NCBI GenBank assembly: GCA_023399355.1
Contig: JAEWQC010000321.1
Location: 1-17,687, forward strand
DNA length: 17,687 nucleotides
Source of the DNA: Bacillota bacterium
GTDB lineage: Bacteria > Bacillota > Clostridia > Acetivibrionales > DTU013
Direction of reading: 5' to 3'
The notes below the pieces were generated by a model, which searched no databases, had not been told where the DNA came from, and saw only the letters and a program-made list of their open reading frames with translations. Below, piece after piece: positions 7,190 through 13,460 of this stretch; positions within the stretch are counted from its first letter, which is position 1, and the number at the start of each line of letters is the position of its first letter. A program made the translations under genes and the position numbers.

Positions 7190-8467
7190 ATGTTGGATTT
7201 GAAATTTGTAAGAGAAAACCCGGAATTGGTCAAGCAAAACATCAGGAATAAGTTTCAGAATAATAAGCTGAATCTGGTAGATGAAGTACTGGTATTGGAC
7301 ATTGAACTTAGAAATGCAAAGCAGAAGGCTGAGACATTAAGAGCCGAAAGAAATAAAATTTCAAAAGAGATCGGAACATTAATGTCACAGGGGAAAAAGG
7401 AAGAAGCGGCAGTGATGAAGATACAAGTTACTGTAAATTCCGAGCAGTTGGCAGAATTGGAAGTAAAAGAAGAGGAGTTGCAGAAAAAAGTCAATACTAT
7501 AATGATGTCCATCCCCAATATAATTGACCCCAGTGTCCCTATTGGCAAAGATGATAGCGAAAATGTGGAGCTGGAGCGTTTCGGCGAGCCTGCTATTCCA
7601 GATTTTGAAATTCCATACCATACTGAAATTATGGAAAAGCTAAATGGTATTGATTTGGATAGTGCAAGAAAGGTCGCCGGAAATGGTTTTTATTATTTGA
7701 TGGGTAATATCGCCAGGCTTCATTCGGCAGTGATCTCTTATGCAAGGGATTTCATGATAAATCAAGGCTTCACCTATTGTATTCCGCCTTATATGATTCG
7801 CAGCGAAATAGTAACCGGAGTTATGAGTTTTGCAGAAATGGATGCGATGATGTATAAAATAGAAGGTGAAGATTTGTATTTGATTGGAACCAGTGAGCAT
7901 TCCATGATCGGTAAGTTTATAGATACGATCTTGCCGGAAGCTGCATTGCCTCAAACATTGACCAGCTACTCCCCCTGCTTCAGGAAAGAAAAAGGCGCTC
8001 ATGGCTTGGAAGAAAGAGGGGTATACCGGATTCATCAATTTGAAAAGCAGGAAATGATCGTTATATGTAAACCTGAAGATAGTATGATGTGGTACGAAAA
8101 GTTATGGCAAAACACCGTCAGTTTATTCCGTTCCCTGAATATACCGGTAAGAACACTGGAGTGCTGCTCCGGCGACCTTGCCGATTTAAAGGTAAAATCC
8201 GTAGATGTGGAAGCTTGGTCTCCCAGGCAAAAAAAGTACTTTGAAATAGGAAGCTGCTCAAACTTGGGGGATGCACAAGCTCGTCGTCTTAAAATCCGTG
8301 CAGACGGTGAAAAAGGGAAATACCTTCCACATACATTAAACAACACTGTAGTTGCTCCCCCAAGAATGTTGATTGCTTTTTTGGAAAATAACTTAAATGA
8401 GGATGGATCTGTAAAAATCCCGGTTGCATTACAGCCATATATGGGTGGTCTTTCAATAATTAAATAG
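7190..8467 (+). CDS. serS: Seryl-tRNA synthetase, variant type
   Basis: 425 residues. It charges tRNA-Ser with serine in the cytoplasm. The N-terminal arm (about 30-105) is a Lys/Glu-rich coiled coil that grips the tRNA long variable arm. The class II core has TSE at 234-236, motif 2 with R265 (FRKEKGAHGLEERG) and QFEKQEM. Motif 3 reads NNTVVAPPRMLIAFLEN. It keeps the conserved arginine (R392) but lacks the NGSGLAVGR form of the common bacterial enzyme, and the region GVMSF replaces the usual GTGQLPKF. It therefore belongs to a divergent SerRS subgroup and could be a second copy in its genome. The start has GAGGAGG, and expression is controlled by the upstream T-box. Catalytic residues appear intact, so it is expected to be functional. 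Confidence 0.95.
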   Translation: MLDLKFVRENPELVKQNIRNKFQNNKLNLVDEVLVLDIELRNAKQKAETLRAERNKISKEIGTLMSQGKKEEAAVMKIQVTVNSEQLAELEVKEEELQKKVNTIMMSIPNIIDPSVPIGKDDSENVELERFGEPAIPDFEIPYHTEIMEKLNGIDLDSARKVAGNGFYYLMGNIARLHSAVISYARDFMINQGFTYCIPPYMIRSEIVTGVMSFAEMDAMMYKIEGEDLYLIGTSEHSMIGKFIDTILPEAALPQTLTSYSPCFRKEKGAHGLEERGVYRIHQFEKQEMIVICKPEDSMMWYEKLWQNTVSLFRSLNIPVRTLECCSGDLADLKVKSVDVEAWSPRQKKYFEIGSCSNLGDAQARRLKIRADGEKGKYLPHTLNNTVVAPPRMLIAFLENNLNEDGSVKIPVALQPYMGGLSIIK

Positions 8468-8500
8468 CATGGTAATGAGGATTAGACTCTGCCTGTCGAG

Positions 8501-8559
8501 GCGTATAATCCAGGCGTATAATTAATTGACATGCGTATAATCCAGGCGTATAATTAATT
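8501..8559 (+). repeat. Two 27-base direct repeats in the hicAB promoter
   Basis: An identical 27-base unit occurs at 8501-8527 and 8533-8559. It begins GCGTATAATCCAGGCG and ends TATAATTAATT, so each unit carries GCGTATAAT twice, giving four copies in all. The second copy supplies the -10 box of the hicAB promoter. Such repeats are plausible binding sites for the ribbon-helix-helix domain of HicB, which autoregulates hic operons. Confidence 0.85.
8526..8554 (+). promoter_or_regulatory. Consensus sigma-A promoter of hicAB
   Basis: TTGACA (8526-8531), 17 bases, TATAAT (8549-8554): a perfect housekeeping promoter. The start site would be near 8561, giving a leader of only about 15 bases that still includes a GGGAG ribosome site before the ATG at 8576. 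The promoter overlaps the 27-base repeats, as expected if HicB represses it. Confidence 0.8.
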
Positions 8560-8575
8560 TATAGGGAGAAAAAAT

Positions 8576-8759
8576 ATGACAGTTAGGGAGATCCTCAAAA
8601 TACTGTATCGTGATGGCTGGATCAAGAAAGATTCAAAAAGGATCCCATATTCAGCTAGTTCATCCAACCAAACCTGGTAAAGTAACCATTCCCGTTCATC
8701 AGGGAGATATCCCTTCAGGAACGCTTGGCAGTATTTTAAAGCAGGCAGGATTGAAATAA
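8576..8759 (+). pseudogene. hicA: hicA-like mRNA interferase toxin, frameshifted
   Basis: From ATG 8576 the frame reads MTVREILKILYRDGWIKKDSK and then stops at 8678-8680 (34 residues). One base later, in the +1 frame, the typical rest of HicA follows without a break: GSHIQLVHPTKPGKVT, then IPVHQGDIPSGTLGSILKQA, ending GLK at 8759. Dropping one A from the run of five at 8635-8639 joins the parts into a 60-residue protein, the normal HicA length, with the catalytic His in GSH at position 24. HicA toxins cleave mRNA with a double-stranded-RNA-binding-like fold. The gene is therefore either inactivated by a 1-base insertion, expressed by slippage, or a sequencing error. Promoter and ribosome site are intact. 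Confidence 0.88.
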
Positions 8760-8795
8760 CAAACATATTTACCTAACTATTCAGGAGGCGAATTT

Positions 8796-9200
8796 ATGAA
8801 AAAGATATCTTATTTTGCTGTATTTGAACCCTCCACCAATGGAACATTTGGTGTGTATTTCCCTGATTTGCCTGGCTGCATATCTTTGGGAGAAAATTTT
8901 GAAAATGCTCAGGTTATGGCAACTGAGGCGCTTGGATTACATTTGTGGAGTATGGAGAAAGACGGGGATTCAATACCTGTTCCCTCTACTCCACCATTTA
9001 ATGATATACCGGAAGGTTCTGTTCTCGTACCTGTTACTGTCTTCCCTGAAATTGTAAAGAATGAGATGGATAATAAGGCAGTGAAAACTAATATAACTCT
9101 TCCATCTTGGTTAAAAGATCTTGCAGAAAAACAACAGGTAAATTTCTCTCAGGTTATGCAAAGTGCATTGAAAGAATATCTGGGAATTACCAACAGGTAA
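8796..9200 (+). CDS. hicB: HicB-family antitoxin
   Basis: 134 residues. The N-terminal HicB domain (partial RNase H-like fold) shows the family sequence YFAVFEPSTNGTFGVYFPDL with PGCISLGENFENA. The C-terminal 40 residues (KTNITLPSWLKDLAEKQQ, FSQVMQSALKEYL) look like a ribbon-helix-helix DNA-binding domain. HicB neutralises HicA by covering its active site, and the DNA-binding part normally represses the operon. It starts 36 bases after the end of the broken hicA and has its own GGAGG site. No lesion is visible, so the antitoxin persists while the toxin frame is interrupted. Confidence 0.92.
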   Translation: MKKISYFAVFEPSTNGTFGVYFPDLPGCISLGENFENAQVMATEALGLHLWSMEKDGDSIPVPSTPPFNDIPEGSVLVPVTVFPEIVKNEMDNKAVKTNITLPSWLKDLAEKQQVNFSQVMQSALKEYLGITNR

Positions 9201-9290
9201 ATTGTTCTTGCCTATTCCTTTCAAGGGAGAAAATCCAAGCCAACTATTATCTTTAAAATTCTATGATTCGGAATTGTCGTATGAATAAGG

Positions 9291-9326
9291 AAATGACGGG
9301 AATCAGATATCTGATTCCCGTCATTT
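9291..9326 (-). terminator. Perfect palindromic terminator between tRNA-Pro and hicB
   Basis: A 36-base perfect inverted repeat (AAATGACGGGAATCAGAT and its complement, no extra loop bases) starts 4 bases beyond the 3' end of the tRNA gene. On the minus strand it runs into TTTCCTTATT, a modest U-rich tail. It probably terminates the tRNA transcript and may also stop convergent hicAB transcription. Confidence 0.75.
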
Positions 9327-9330
9327 AACG

Positions 9331-9408
9331 TGGTCGGAGTGACGTGACTTGAACACGCGACCTCTTGCACCCCAAGCAAGCACTCTAGCCAAACTGAGCT
9401 ACACCCCG
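9331..9408 (-). tRNA. tRNA-Pro (anticodon GGG)
   Basis: The minus strand folds into a complete cloverleaf of 78 bases: acceptor CGGGGTG/CACTCCG, D arm GCTC/GAGT, anticodon stem CTTGC/GCAAG with loop TTGGGGT, T arm GCGTG-TTCAAGT-CACGT, discriminator A and an encoded CCA. Positions 34-36 are GGG, reading the proline codon CCC (and CCU by wobble). G at position 37 and the C1-G72 pair are typical of bacterial tRNA-Pro. Confidence 0.96.
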
Positions 9409-9422
9409 ATAGCGCATTTTGA

Positions 9423-9452
9423 ATTATAGCACAGTTAAAGCGCTGTTGTAAA
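9423..9452 (-). promoter_or_regulatory. Promoter of the tRNA-Pro gene
   Basis: On the minus strand: TTTACA (9452-9447), 18 bases, TATAAT (9428-9423), the latter preceded by TGC to give an extended -10. It lies about 15 bases upstream of the tRNA 5' end. Confidence 0.75.
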
Positions 9453-9490
9453 GTGCATTTTGTATGTGGCAAGGCTATTATTTTACTTCA

Positions 9491-9655
9491 TCACGGTCTT
9501 TTGCCTGTAATCAATACATAGATAACATATGCTACAAAAGCCAGAATACCGATCGGAAGTACAATTGCCAGTGCAAAGCCCAGGATCTTCAGTGCCACAA
9601 ATGCCAGAACCAGTATAATTCCTATTGAAATAACCGTTTTTAATAACTTACCCAT
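9491..9655 (-). CDS. Small hydrophobic membrane protein of unknown function
   Basis: 54 residues from ATG at 9655, which has AAGGAG 7 bases upstream; the frame is open further back but without a ribosome site. The product begins MGKLLKTVISIGIILVLAF, has two adjacent hydrophobic stretches (about 6-22 and 25-47) and ends in a basic GKRP. This suggests a two-span hairpin in the cytoplasmic membrane. I do not recognise the family. It lies between the cysteine desulfurase gene (86 bases upstream) and tRNA-Pro on the same strand. The good ribosome site and clean membrane-protein pattern argue that it is real. Confidence 0.65.
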   Translation of the reverse strand: MGKLLKTVISIGIILVLAFVALKILGFALAIVLPIGILAFVAYVIYVLITGKRP

Positions 9656-9741
9656 AAAATCACTCCTTATTATCATTTTAGTACAAAGCAAATTTTGCTT
9701 TCTGATAGAAGATACGTGATTTTATGCTTTATGTCTTATCT

Positions 9742-10890
9742 TTAATACAGTTTTTTTGAAATCTCTTCAACAGCTTTGACAGCATACAGTATTTCGTCTT
9801 CCGTATTGAAACATCCGACACTGAATCGCACGATCCCTCTTATTTCCGTCCCCAGATGTCTATGAGCACCCGGTGAGCAGTGCAGACCTGCCCTTGTGCA
9901 TATTCCATATTCCCTGTCGAGGCTATAACTCAGTTCCGTAGAATCCAAATCAGCAAGATTAACAGCTGCTATACCGGAATTTCTGGTTTGATCAGGAACA
10001 CTATAAAACGTTACTCCTGGTATCCTTTTCAAGCCTTCATGCAGAAGTTCTACAAGCATATGCTTGTAGTCACCAATTTCATCGATTCCTTTCTCTGCGA
10101 TAAAAGATGCCCCTTCTCCCAAACCGACGATGCCGGGTGTATTTAGCGTACCGCTTTCCAGAAGATCCGGCATGATTTCCGGTTGATAAAGATATTCGGA
10201 ATTGCTGCCTGTTCCGCCCTCCATGAGTGGCTTGAGCCTGAGCCCCTCTCTGACATAAAAACAGCCCGTACCCTGTGGTCCGAGCAATCCCTTATGGCCT
10301 GAAAATGCCAACAAATCAATGTTCTCTCTCTCAACATCCAATGATATTGAACCAGCGCCCTGAGACGCATCAACAAGAAATAGCACTCCGGCATCCCGGG
10401 CAATACGCCCGATTTCACCAATCGGCATTATTATGCCATTTACGTTTGAAGATAAAGAACTGATTATAAGAACAGTATTGCTTCTTATTTCTTTTCTAAA
10501 GGAATCCGGTTCAACCTCACCGTATTCATTTCCTGTAATAACCGACAGTTCCAGACCCATATCACGCTCCAGAACCTTTAAAGGACGCATTACCGAATTG
10601 TGTTCCATTGCTGTGGTAATTACATGGCAGCCTGGCTTCACAACCCCCTTGATTGCTGTATTAAGCGCCTCTGTTGCATTTTTTGTAAAGCTGAGCTGTA
10701 AAGTCTCATGAATATTGAATAATTTACATATCTTTTCTCTCGTGTCCGTAACTGCCATCCCTGCTTTTACAGAGAGTACATGTCCTCCCCTGCCGGGATT
10801 GGCACAGTACTCACGCATGCATCTGTCCATTTCTCTGTAAACACACTCGGGTTTCGGGAAAGATGTAGCGGCATTGTCCAGATAAACCAT
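9742..10890 (-). CDS. Class V aminotransferase, cysteine desulfurase family protein
   Basis: 382 residues from ATG at 10890, chosen because GGAG lies 6 bases upstream and MVYLDNAATS matches the usual family start; an ATG four codons earlier is the alternative. This PLP enzyme group releases sulfur (or selenium) from cysteine as an enzyme-bound persulfide. Visible motifs are the N-terminal YLDNAATS, TTAMEHNSVMRPL, VDASQGAGS around the cofactor pocket, the Schiff-base lysine in FSGHKGLLGPQGTG, and the persulfide cysteine in AGLHCSPGAHRHLGT. The compact C-terminal loop is like the SufS/CsdB-related subgroup, not NifS/IscS with its long loop. No suf or isc genes are nearby, so its sulfur acceptor is unknown. 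It follows the ECF-like gene by 113 bases and has a candidate promoter of its own. Confidence 0.9.
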   Translation of the reverse strand: MVYLDNAATSFPKPECVYREMDRCMREYCANPGRGGHVLSVKAGMAVTDTREKICKLFNIHETLQLSFTKNATEALNTAIKGVVKPGCHVITTAMEHNSVMRPLKVLERDMGLELSVITGNEYGEVEPDSFRKEIRSNTVLIISSLSSNVNGIIMPIGEIGRIARDAGVLFLVDASQGAGSISLDVERENIDLLAFSGHKGLLGPQGTGCFYVREGLRLKPLMEGGTGSNSEYLYQPEIMPDLLESGTLNTPGIVGLGEGASFIAEKGIDEIGDYKHMLVELLHEGLKRIPGVTFYSVPDQTRNSGIAAVNLADLDSTELSYSLDREYGICTRAGLHCSPGAHRHLGTEIRGIVRFSVGCFNTEDEILYAVKAVEEISKKLY

Positions 10891-10924
10891 ATCCTGCTCC
10901 ATTGTAGCCTTAAGTTCTATTACT

Positions 10925-10953
10925 ATACTATGTAAACCGGATATGGTTGTTAA
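10925..10953 (-). promoter_or_regulatory. Candidate promoter of the cysteine desulfurase gene
   Basis: On the minus strand: TTAACA (10953-10948), 17 bases, TAGTAT (10930-10925). The -35 box matches 5 of 6 and the -10 box only 4 of 6, so this is tentative. It lies 34 bases upstream of the chosen start. Confidence 0.35.
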
Positions 10954-11003
10954 TACTACACATAAAACTTCTATTCACTTAATCGATATTTCCTTTTGAA
11001 ATC

Positions 11004-11540
11004 CTAAAGATTTCTGTCTTCGTATTCCAGGCTCTTCCCCACTGCCGCCAGTACGATAAGTGCTATTACGCCCCCGATCAATGCTGTTACGAGCTGCGGC
11101 CAACTGAACAGATTCGTGAGTGTTGCTGCAATAACGGGCTTCATCTTGACCAGCGAAGTGAATATTGAAATGGCTGCAAAAAGAAAGGCAAATTTAGCTA
11201 TAGCACCAAGAGCTATTGCAACTATTGCACTTTTCTTTTTTAAGAGTTGAAATGCAGCTGCAATGATAATGTTGCCAATGATTATAAATGGCGAAAATGC
11301 CAGAATCAGAGGCGCTATGGCAGCTTTGTTCGTAAATGCGGAAACCAGGGGTGCTATCACTGCTATGGCAACTCCGCTCCAAAGGCCGGCAACGGCTGTA
11401 GAAATAATAAGTACGGCATTGACCACTGGTCCAACGATAAAGTTGTTGTAAGGGCCAAGAAGCCTTCCGAGAAACTGGAATGCAATTGCGACTGCAAGCA
11501 GAAGTGCAGTTCTTGTAATGAATTTAGTTTTGTTTTTCAT
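11004..11540 (-). CDS. Multi-span membrane protein resembling ECF transporter S components
   Basis: 178 residues from ATG at 11540, which has AAAGGAGGTC upstream; the frame extends 17 codons further without support. The product is almost wholly hydrophobic, with about five or six spans (for example ALLLAVAIAFQFLGRLLG, VGPVVNAVLIISTAVAGLWS, PFIIIGNIIIAAAFQLL). Size, spacing and the start TRTALLLAVAIAFQF resemble substrate-binding S components of energy-coupling-factor vitamin transporters, which share a central ECF module encoded elsewhere. The substrate cannot be told, and a different small membrane family is possible. Its leader of roughly 180 bases contains tandem repeats and an inverted copy, suggesting RNA-level control. 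It lies downstream of dpaB on the same strand but has its own promoter candidate. Confidence 0.65.
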   Translation of the reverse strand: MKNKTKFITRTALLLAVAIAFQFLGRLLGPYNNFIVGPVVNAVLIISTAVAGLWSGVAIAVIAPLVSAFTNKAAIAPLILAFSPFIIIGNIIIAAAFQLLKKKSAIVAIALGAIAKFAFLFAAISIFTSLVKMKPVIAATLTNLFSWPQLVTALIGGVIALIVLAAVGKSLEYEDRNL

Positions 11541-11612
11541 AAAAATATGACCTCCTTTGTAATGTATATATCCAGGTTGCTTGAGCTTCAAAAAGAAACG
11601 CTTCGAAACAAC

Positions 11613-11718
11613 AGAGACTGGAAACCAGAGACTGGAAACCAGAGACTGGAGAACAGACCTGGTTGCTGCTTCAGAAGAAAACTCAAATCTGTTATCTTTT
11701 TGACTGGTCTCTGGTTTC
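11613..11718. repeat. 14-base tandem repeats plus inverted copy in the leader of the ECF-like gene
   Basis: AGAGACTGGAAACC occurs at 11613-11626 and 11627-11640, with a variant AGAGACTGGAGAAC at 11641-11654. Fifty bases on, GTCTCTGGTTTC at 11707-11718 is the exact complement of GAAACCAGAGAC in the tandem block. On the transcribed (minus) strand the single upstream arm can pair with either of two downstream copies, so alternative hairpins are possible. Related words recur in the pnp leader at 17293-17349. Confidence 0.85.
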
Positions 11719-11730
11719 TATATTCCCTAT

Positions 11731-11758
11731 ATTATACCTCAGCAAACAAGCTAATCAA
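11731..11758 (-). promoter_or_regulatory. Candidate promoter of the ECF-like gene
   Basis: On the minus strand: TTGATT (11758-11753), 16 bases, TATAAT (11736-11731). The -35 box begins 8 bases after the dpaB stop. Transcription from here would give a leader of about 185 bases that includes the repeat and inverted-repeat block. Confidence 0.5.
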
Positions 11759-11765
11759 AGGATTT

Positions 11766-12344
11766 TTACACAAGTACGGGCTGTAATTGTTCTCCTTTCA
11801 ATGCAAGCTGAATTGCAGGTAGCAGTTGATCGAAATGTGCTACCAGCGAATTGCACTTTTTTTGTGGATCATCCTGTCCAAACGGAACAAAATAGATATT
11901 CTTTGAATTTAGCAGCATTCCCAGATTTTTCGCATTACTGCCAAGTCCATCATTTGTAGCAACTGCGATCAGCAGTGGTCTCCCATTTCTCAGATGGGCT
12001 TTGCAGGCCATTGTCACAGGTGTATCGGTAATACCGTTCGCCAGCTTTCCAAGAGTATTGCCTGTACATGGAGCTACAACCATTATATCAAGCAGCGCCT
12101 TTGGCCCTATGGGTTCGGCATCTATAATCGTTTTGATTAATTTTTTGCCGGTAATAACTTCTATTTTCGTTTTCCATTCTTCAGCTCTGCCGAATTTCGT
12201 ATCATATAAATCAACTGCATTCGATATGACCGGAAGGATATCAGCTCCTTCAGACACAATCCTGCCGAGTTCCGGTAATACCTTTGCAAATGTACAGAAT
12301 GAGCCGGTGAATGCAAAGCCTATCTTAACACCCTGTAGCAACAT
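11766..12344 (-). CDS. dpaB: Dipicolinate synthase subunit B
   Basis: 192 residues from ATG at 12344; GGGGG precedes it by 7 bases, and a GTG two codons earlier overlaps the dpaA stop. DpaB (SpoVFB) is a flavoprotein-fold subunit. With DpaA it converts dihydroxytetrahydrodipicolinate to dipicolinic acid, the calcium-chelating core compound of spores, in the mother cell. The N-terminal KIGFAFTGSFCTF and the later APCTGNTLGKLANGITDTPV, with GRPLLIAVATNDGLG, are the expected nucleotide- and flavin-binding-type motifs of this family. It is directly coupled to dpaA. Lysine-pathway genes (asd, dapG, dapA) that follow spoVFB in Bacillus subtilis are not present here. Confidence 0.94.
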   Translation of the reverse strand: MLLQGVKIGFAFTGSFCTFAKVLPELGRIVSEGADILPVISNAVDLYDTKFGRAEEWKTKIEVITGKKLIKTIIDAEPIGPKALLDIMVVAPCTGNTLGKLANGITDTPVTMACKAHLRNGRPLLIAVATNDGLGSNAKNLGMLLNSKNIYFVPFGQDDPQKKCNSLVAHFDQLLPAIQLALKGEQLQPVLV

Positions 12345-12346
12345 AT

Positions 12347-13219
12347 TCACACCCCCAACTCTTCAATGATATTGTAGACTGTTTGTTTGATAAAACTGGC
12401 CGCCGTAACCGGCGCCACCTTTCCAGGCAGTGACAGTGCCCATATCACTTTGATTCCTATTGCTTTAGCCCTTTCAAAGTCCACACCACCCGGCTTGGAT
12501 GCCAGATCGATTACCAGGCAGTCTTTCCCGAGTGTATCCAGTAGTTCGGCATTGAGTATTTTACTTGGTATCGTGTTAAAAATAACATCCATTATTCCTG
12601 TATACTGTTTTAAATCATTTATGTAAATTGGTTTTTGTCCATATGCCTTTATCCACGCCAAATCCGAATATTTCCTTGCTTCCACATATACCTCCGAGCC
12701 AATGCCCGAAAGCATTCTGGAAAGCACCTTACCAACTCTTCCATAGCCCAGTACCATCACTTTGCTTCCACTTAACGTTATCGGTATTTCCTCCATTGCA
12801 ATCTGAATTGCACCTTCCGCAGTAGGGATCGCATTAAGTACCGCCATTTCCTCCCGTTCCAGCATATCAATGGCATATACGTTATAAGCTTCGGCAAGAT
12901 GTGATATCTTTTCACCGATACGTCCGGCGATAAATAACTGATTTTTCTTCATTGTCCGGAACACTTCATTCATTAGTATTTTTTCTGTGTGAAATGGTGC
13001 ATTAAGTGTTTCATTATCATTTGAACACGGTATTGGACCTATTACAATTTCCGAATCATCGATAGCTTCCTGCAGATTTTTGTTTTCACTGAGCAGTGAT
13101 TCAAAACCGGCATTCCTAAATCCGAATATGTTTACCTGACAGCCGTCTGCCGATATGGCTTCAGCCAGCTTTACATTTCTTAAATCCCCACCGATAACTG
13201 TGTATTTTTTAAGGCTCAT
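12347..13219 (-). CDS. dpaA: Dipicolinate synthase subunit A
   Basis: 290 residues from ATG at 13219, which follows a GGGGGGAAAAGAG ribosome site; in-frame codons upstream lack one. DpaA (SpoVFA) is the NAD(P)-binding subunit of dipicolinate synthase. The N-terminal domain starts MSLKKYTVIGGDLRN. The second domain has the Rossmann signature VMVLGYGRVGK with GYGRVG at 158-163, and the C-terminus has the conserved VIDLASKPGGVDF and ALSLPGKVAPVTAA. Length matches the 297-residue Bacillus protein. A near-perfect sigma-K promoter lies upstream, which fits late mother-cell expression. The presence of dpaAB separates this organism from clostridia that make dipicolinate without these subunits. Confidence 0.95.
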   Translation of the reverse strand: MSLKKYTVIGGDLRNVKLAEAISADGCQVNIFGFRNAGFESLLSENKNLQEAIDDSEIVIGPIPCSNDNETLNAPFHTEKILMNEVFRTMKKNQLFIAGRIGEKISHLAEAYNVYAIDMLEREEMAVLNAIPTAEGAIQIAMEEIPITLSGSKVMVLGYGRVGKVLSRMLSGIGSEVYVEARKYSDLAWIKAYGQKPIYINDLKQYTGIMDVIFNTIPSKILNAELLDTLGKDCLVIDLASKPGGVDFERAKAIGIKVIWALSLPGKVAPVTAASFIKQTVYNIIEELGV

Positions 13220-13278
13220 CTCTTTTCCCCCCAGCGCTGACAACATGCATACAATAGCCAATTGTATAAAGACTACTT

Positions 13279-13306
13279 TATTTTATGTTTATTGAGGAGA
13301 ACAAGT
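13279..13306 (-). promoter_or_regulatory. Sigma-K promoter of dpaAB
   Basis: On the minus strand: AC (13306-13305), 17 bases, then CATAAAATA (13287-13279), a complete match to the sigma-K consensus (AC, 16-17 bases, CATANNNTA). It lies 60 bases upstream of the dpaA start. Sigma-K control of dipicolinate synthase is known in Bacillus subtilis, so this is a strong candidate. Confidence 0.7.
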
Positions 13307-13373
13307 GCTTGTATTAAAAAATCGCTGAGACAACAAGTCCCAGGAGATATTCACGCAATATGCCGACAGGCAC

Positions 13374-13413
13374 AAAAAAAGCCTTGAACCTCAATGAAGG
13401 GCAAAAGGCTTTT
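13374..13413 (-). terminator. Intrinsic terminator of the M16 peptidase gene
   Basis: On the minus strand AAAAGCCTT pairs with AAGGCTTTT across a loop of about 20 bases, and is followed by a run of seven T. It lies 48 bases after the peptidase stop and separates that gene from dpaAB. Confidence 0.75.
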
Positions 13414-13460
13414 AGGTGCAAACAAGCGATAGCTACAGGAGTATCATTATTTACTGATTG

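Noticed and set aside
8491..8502. serS terminator at GCCTGTCGAGGC
   Set aside because: The stem has 4 pairs and no U-tract follows; no convincing terminator for serS is visible before hicA.
8635..8639. Programmed -1 frameshift in hicA
   Set aside because: A -1 shift enters the wrong frame; the downstream HicA frame needs +1, and no classic +1 signal is evident. Mutation or slippage is simpler.
8554..8766. 70-codon minus-strand open frame across hicA
   Set aside because: It is antisense to the clear, though frameshifted, hicA and has no supporting signals.
9331..9408. Integrated mobile element at tRNA-Pro
   Set aside because: No integrase or transposase is encoded and I found no second copy of the tRNA 3' end at the other side of the AT-rich block; kept only as a weak hypothesis.
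11247..11786. 179-codon open frame opposite the ECF-like gene
   Set aside because: It is Cys/Asn-rich low-complexity sequence, antisense to a convincing membrane protein, with no ribosome site.
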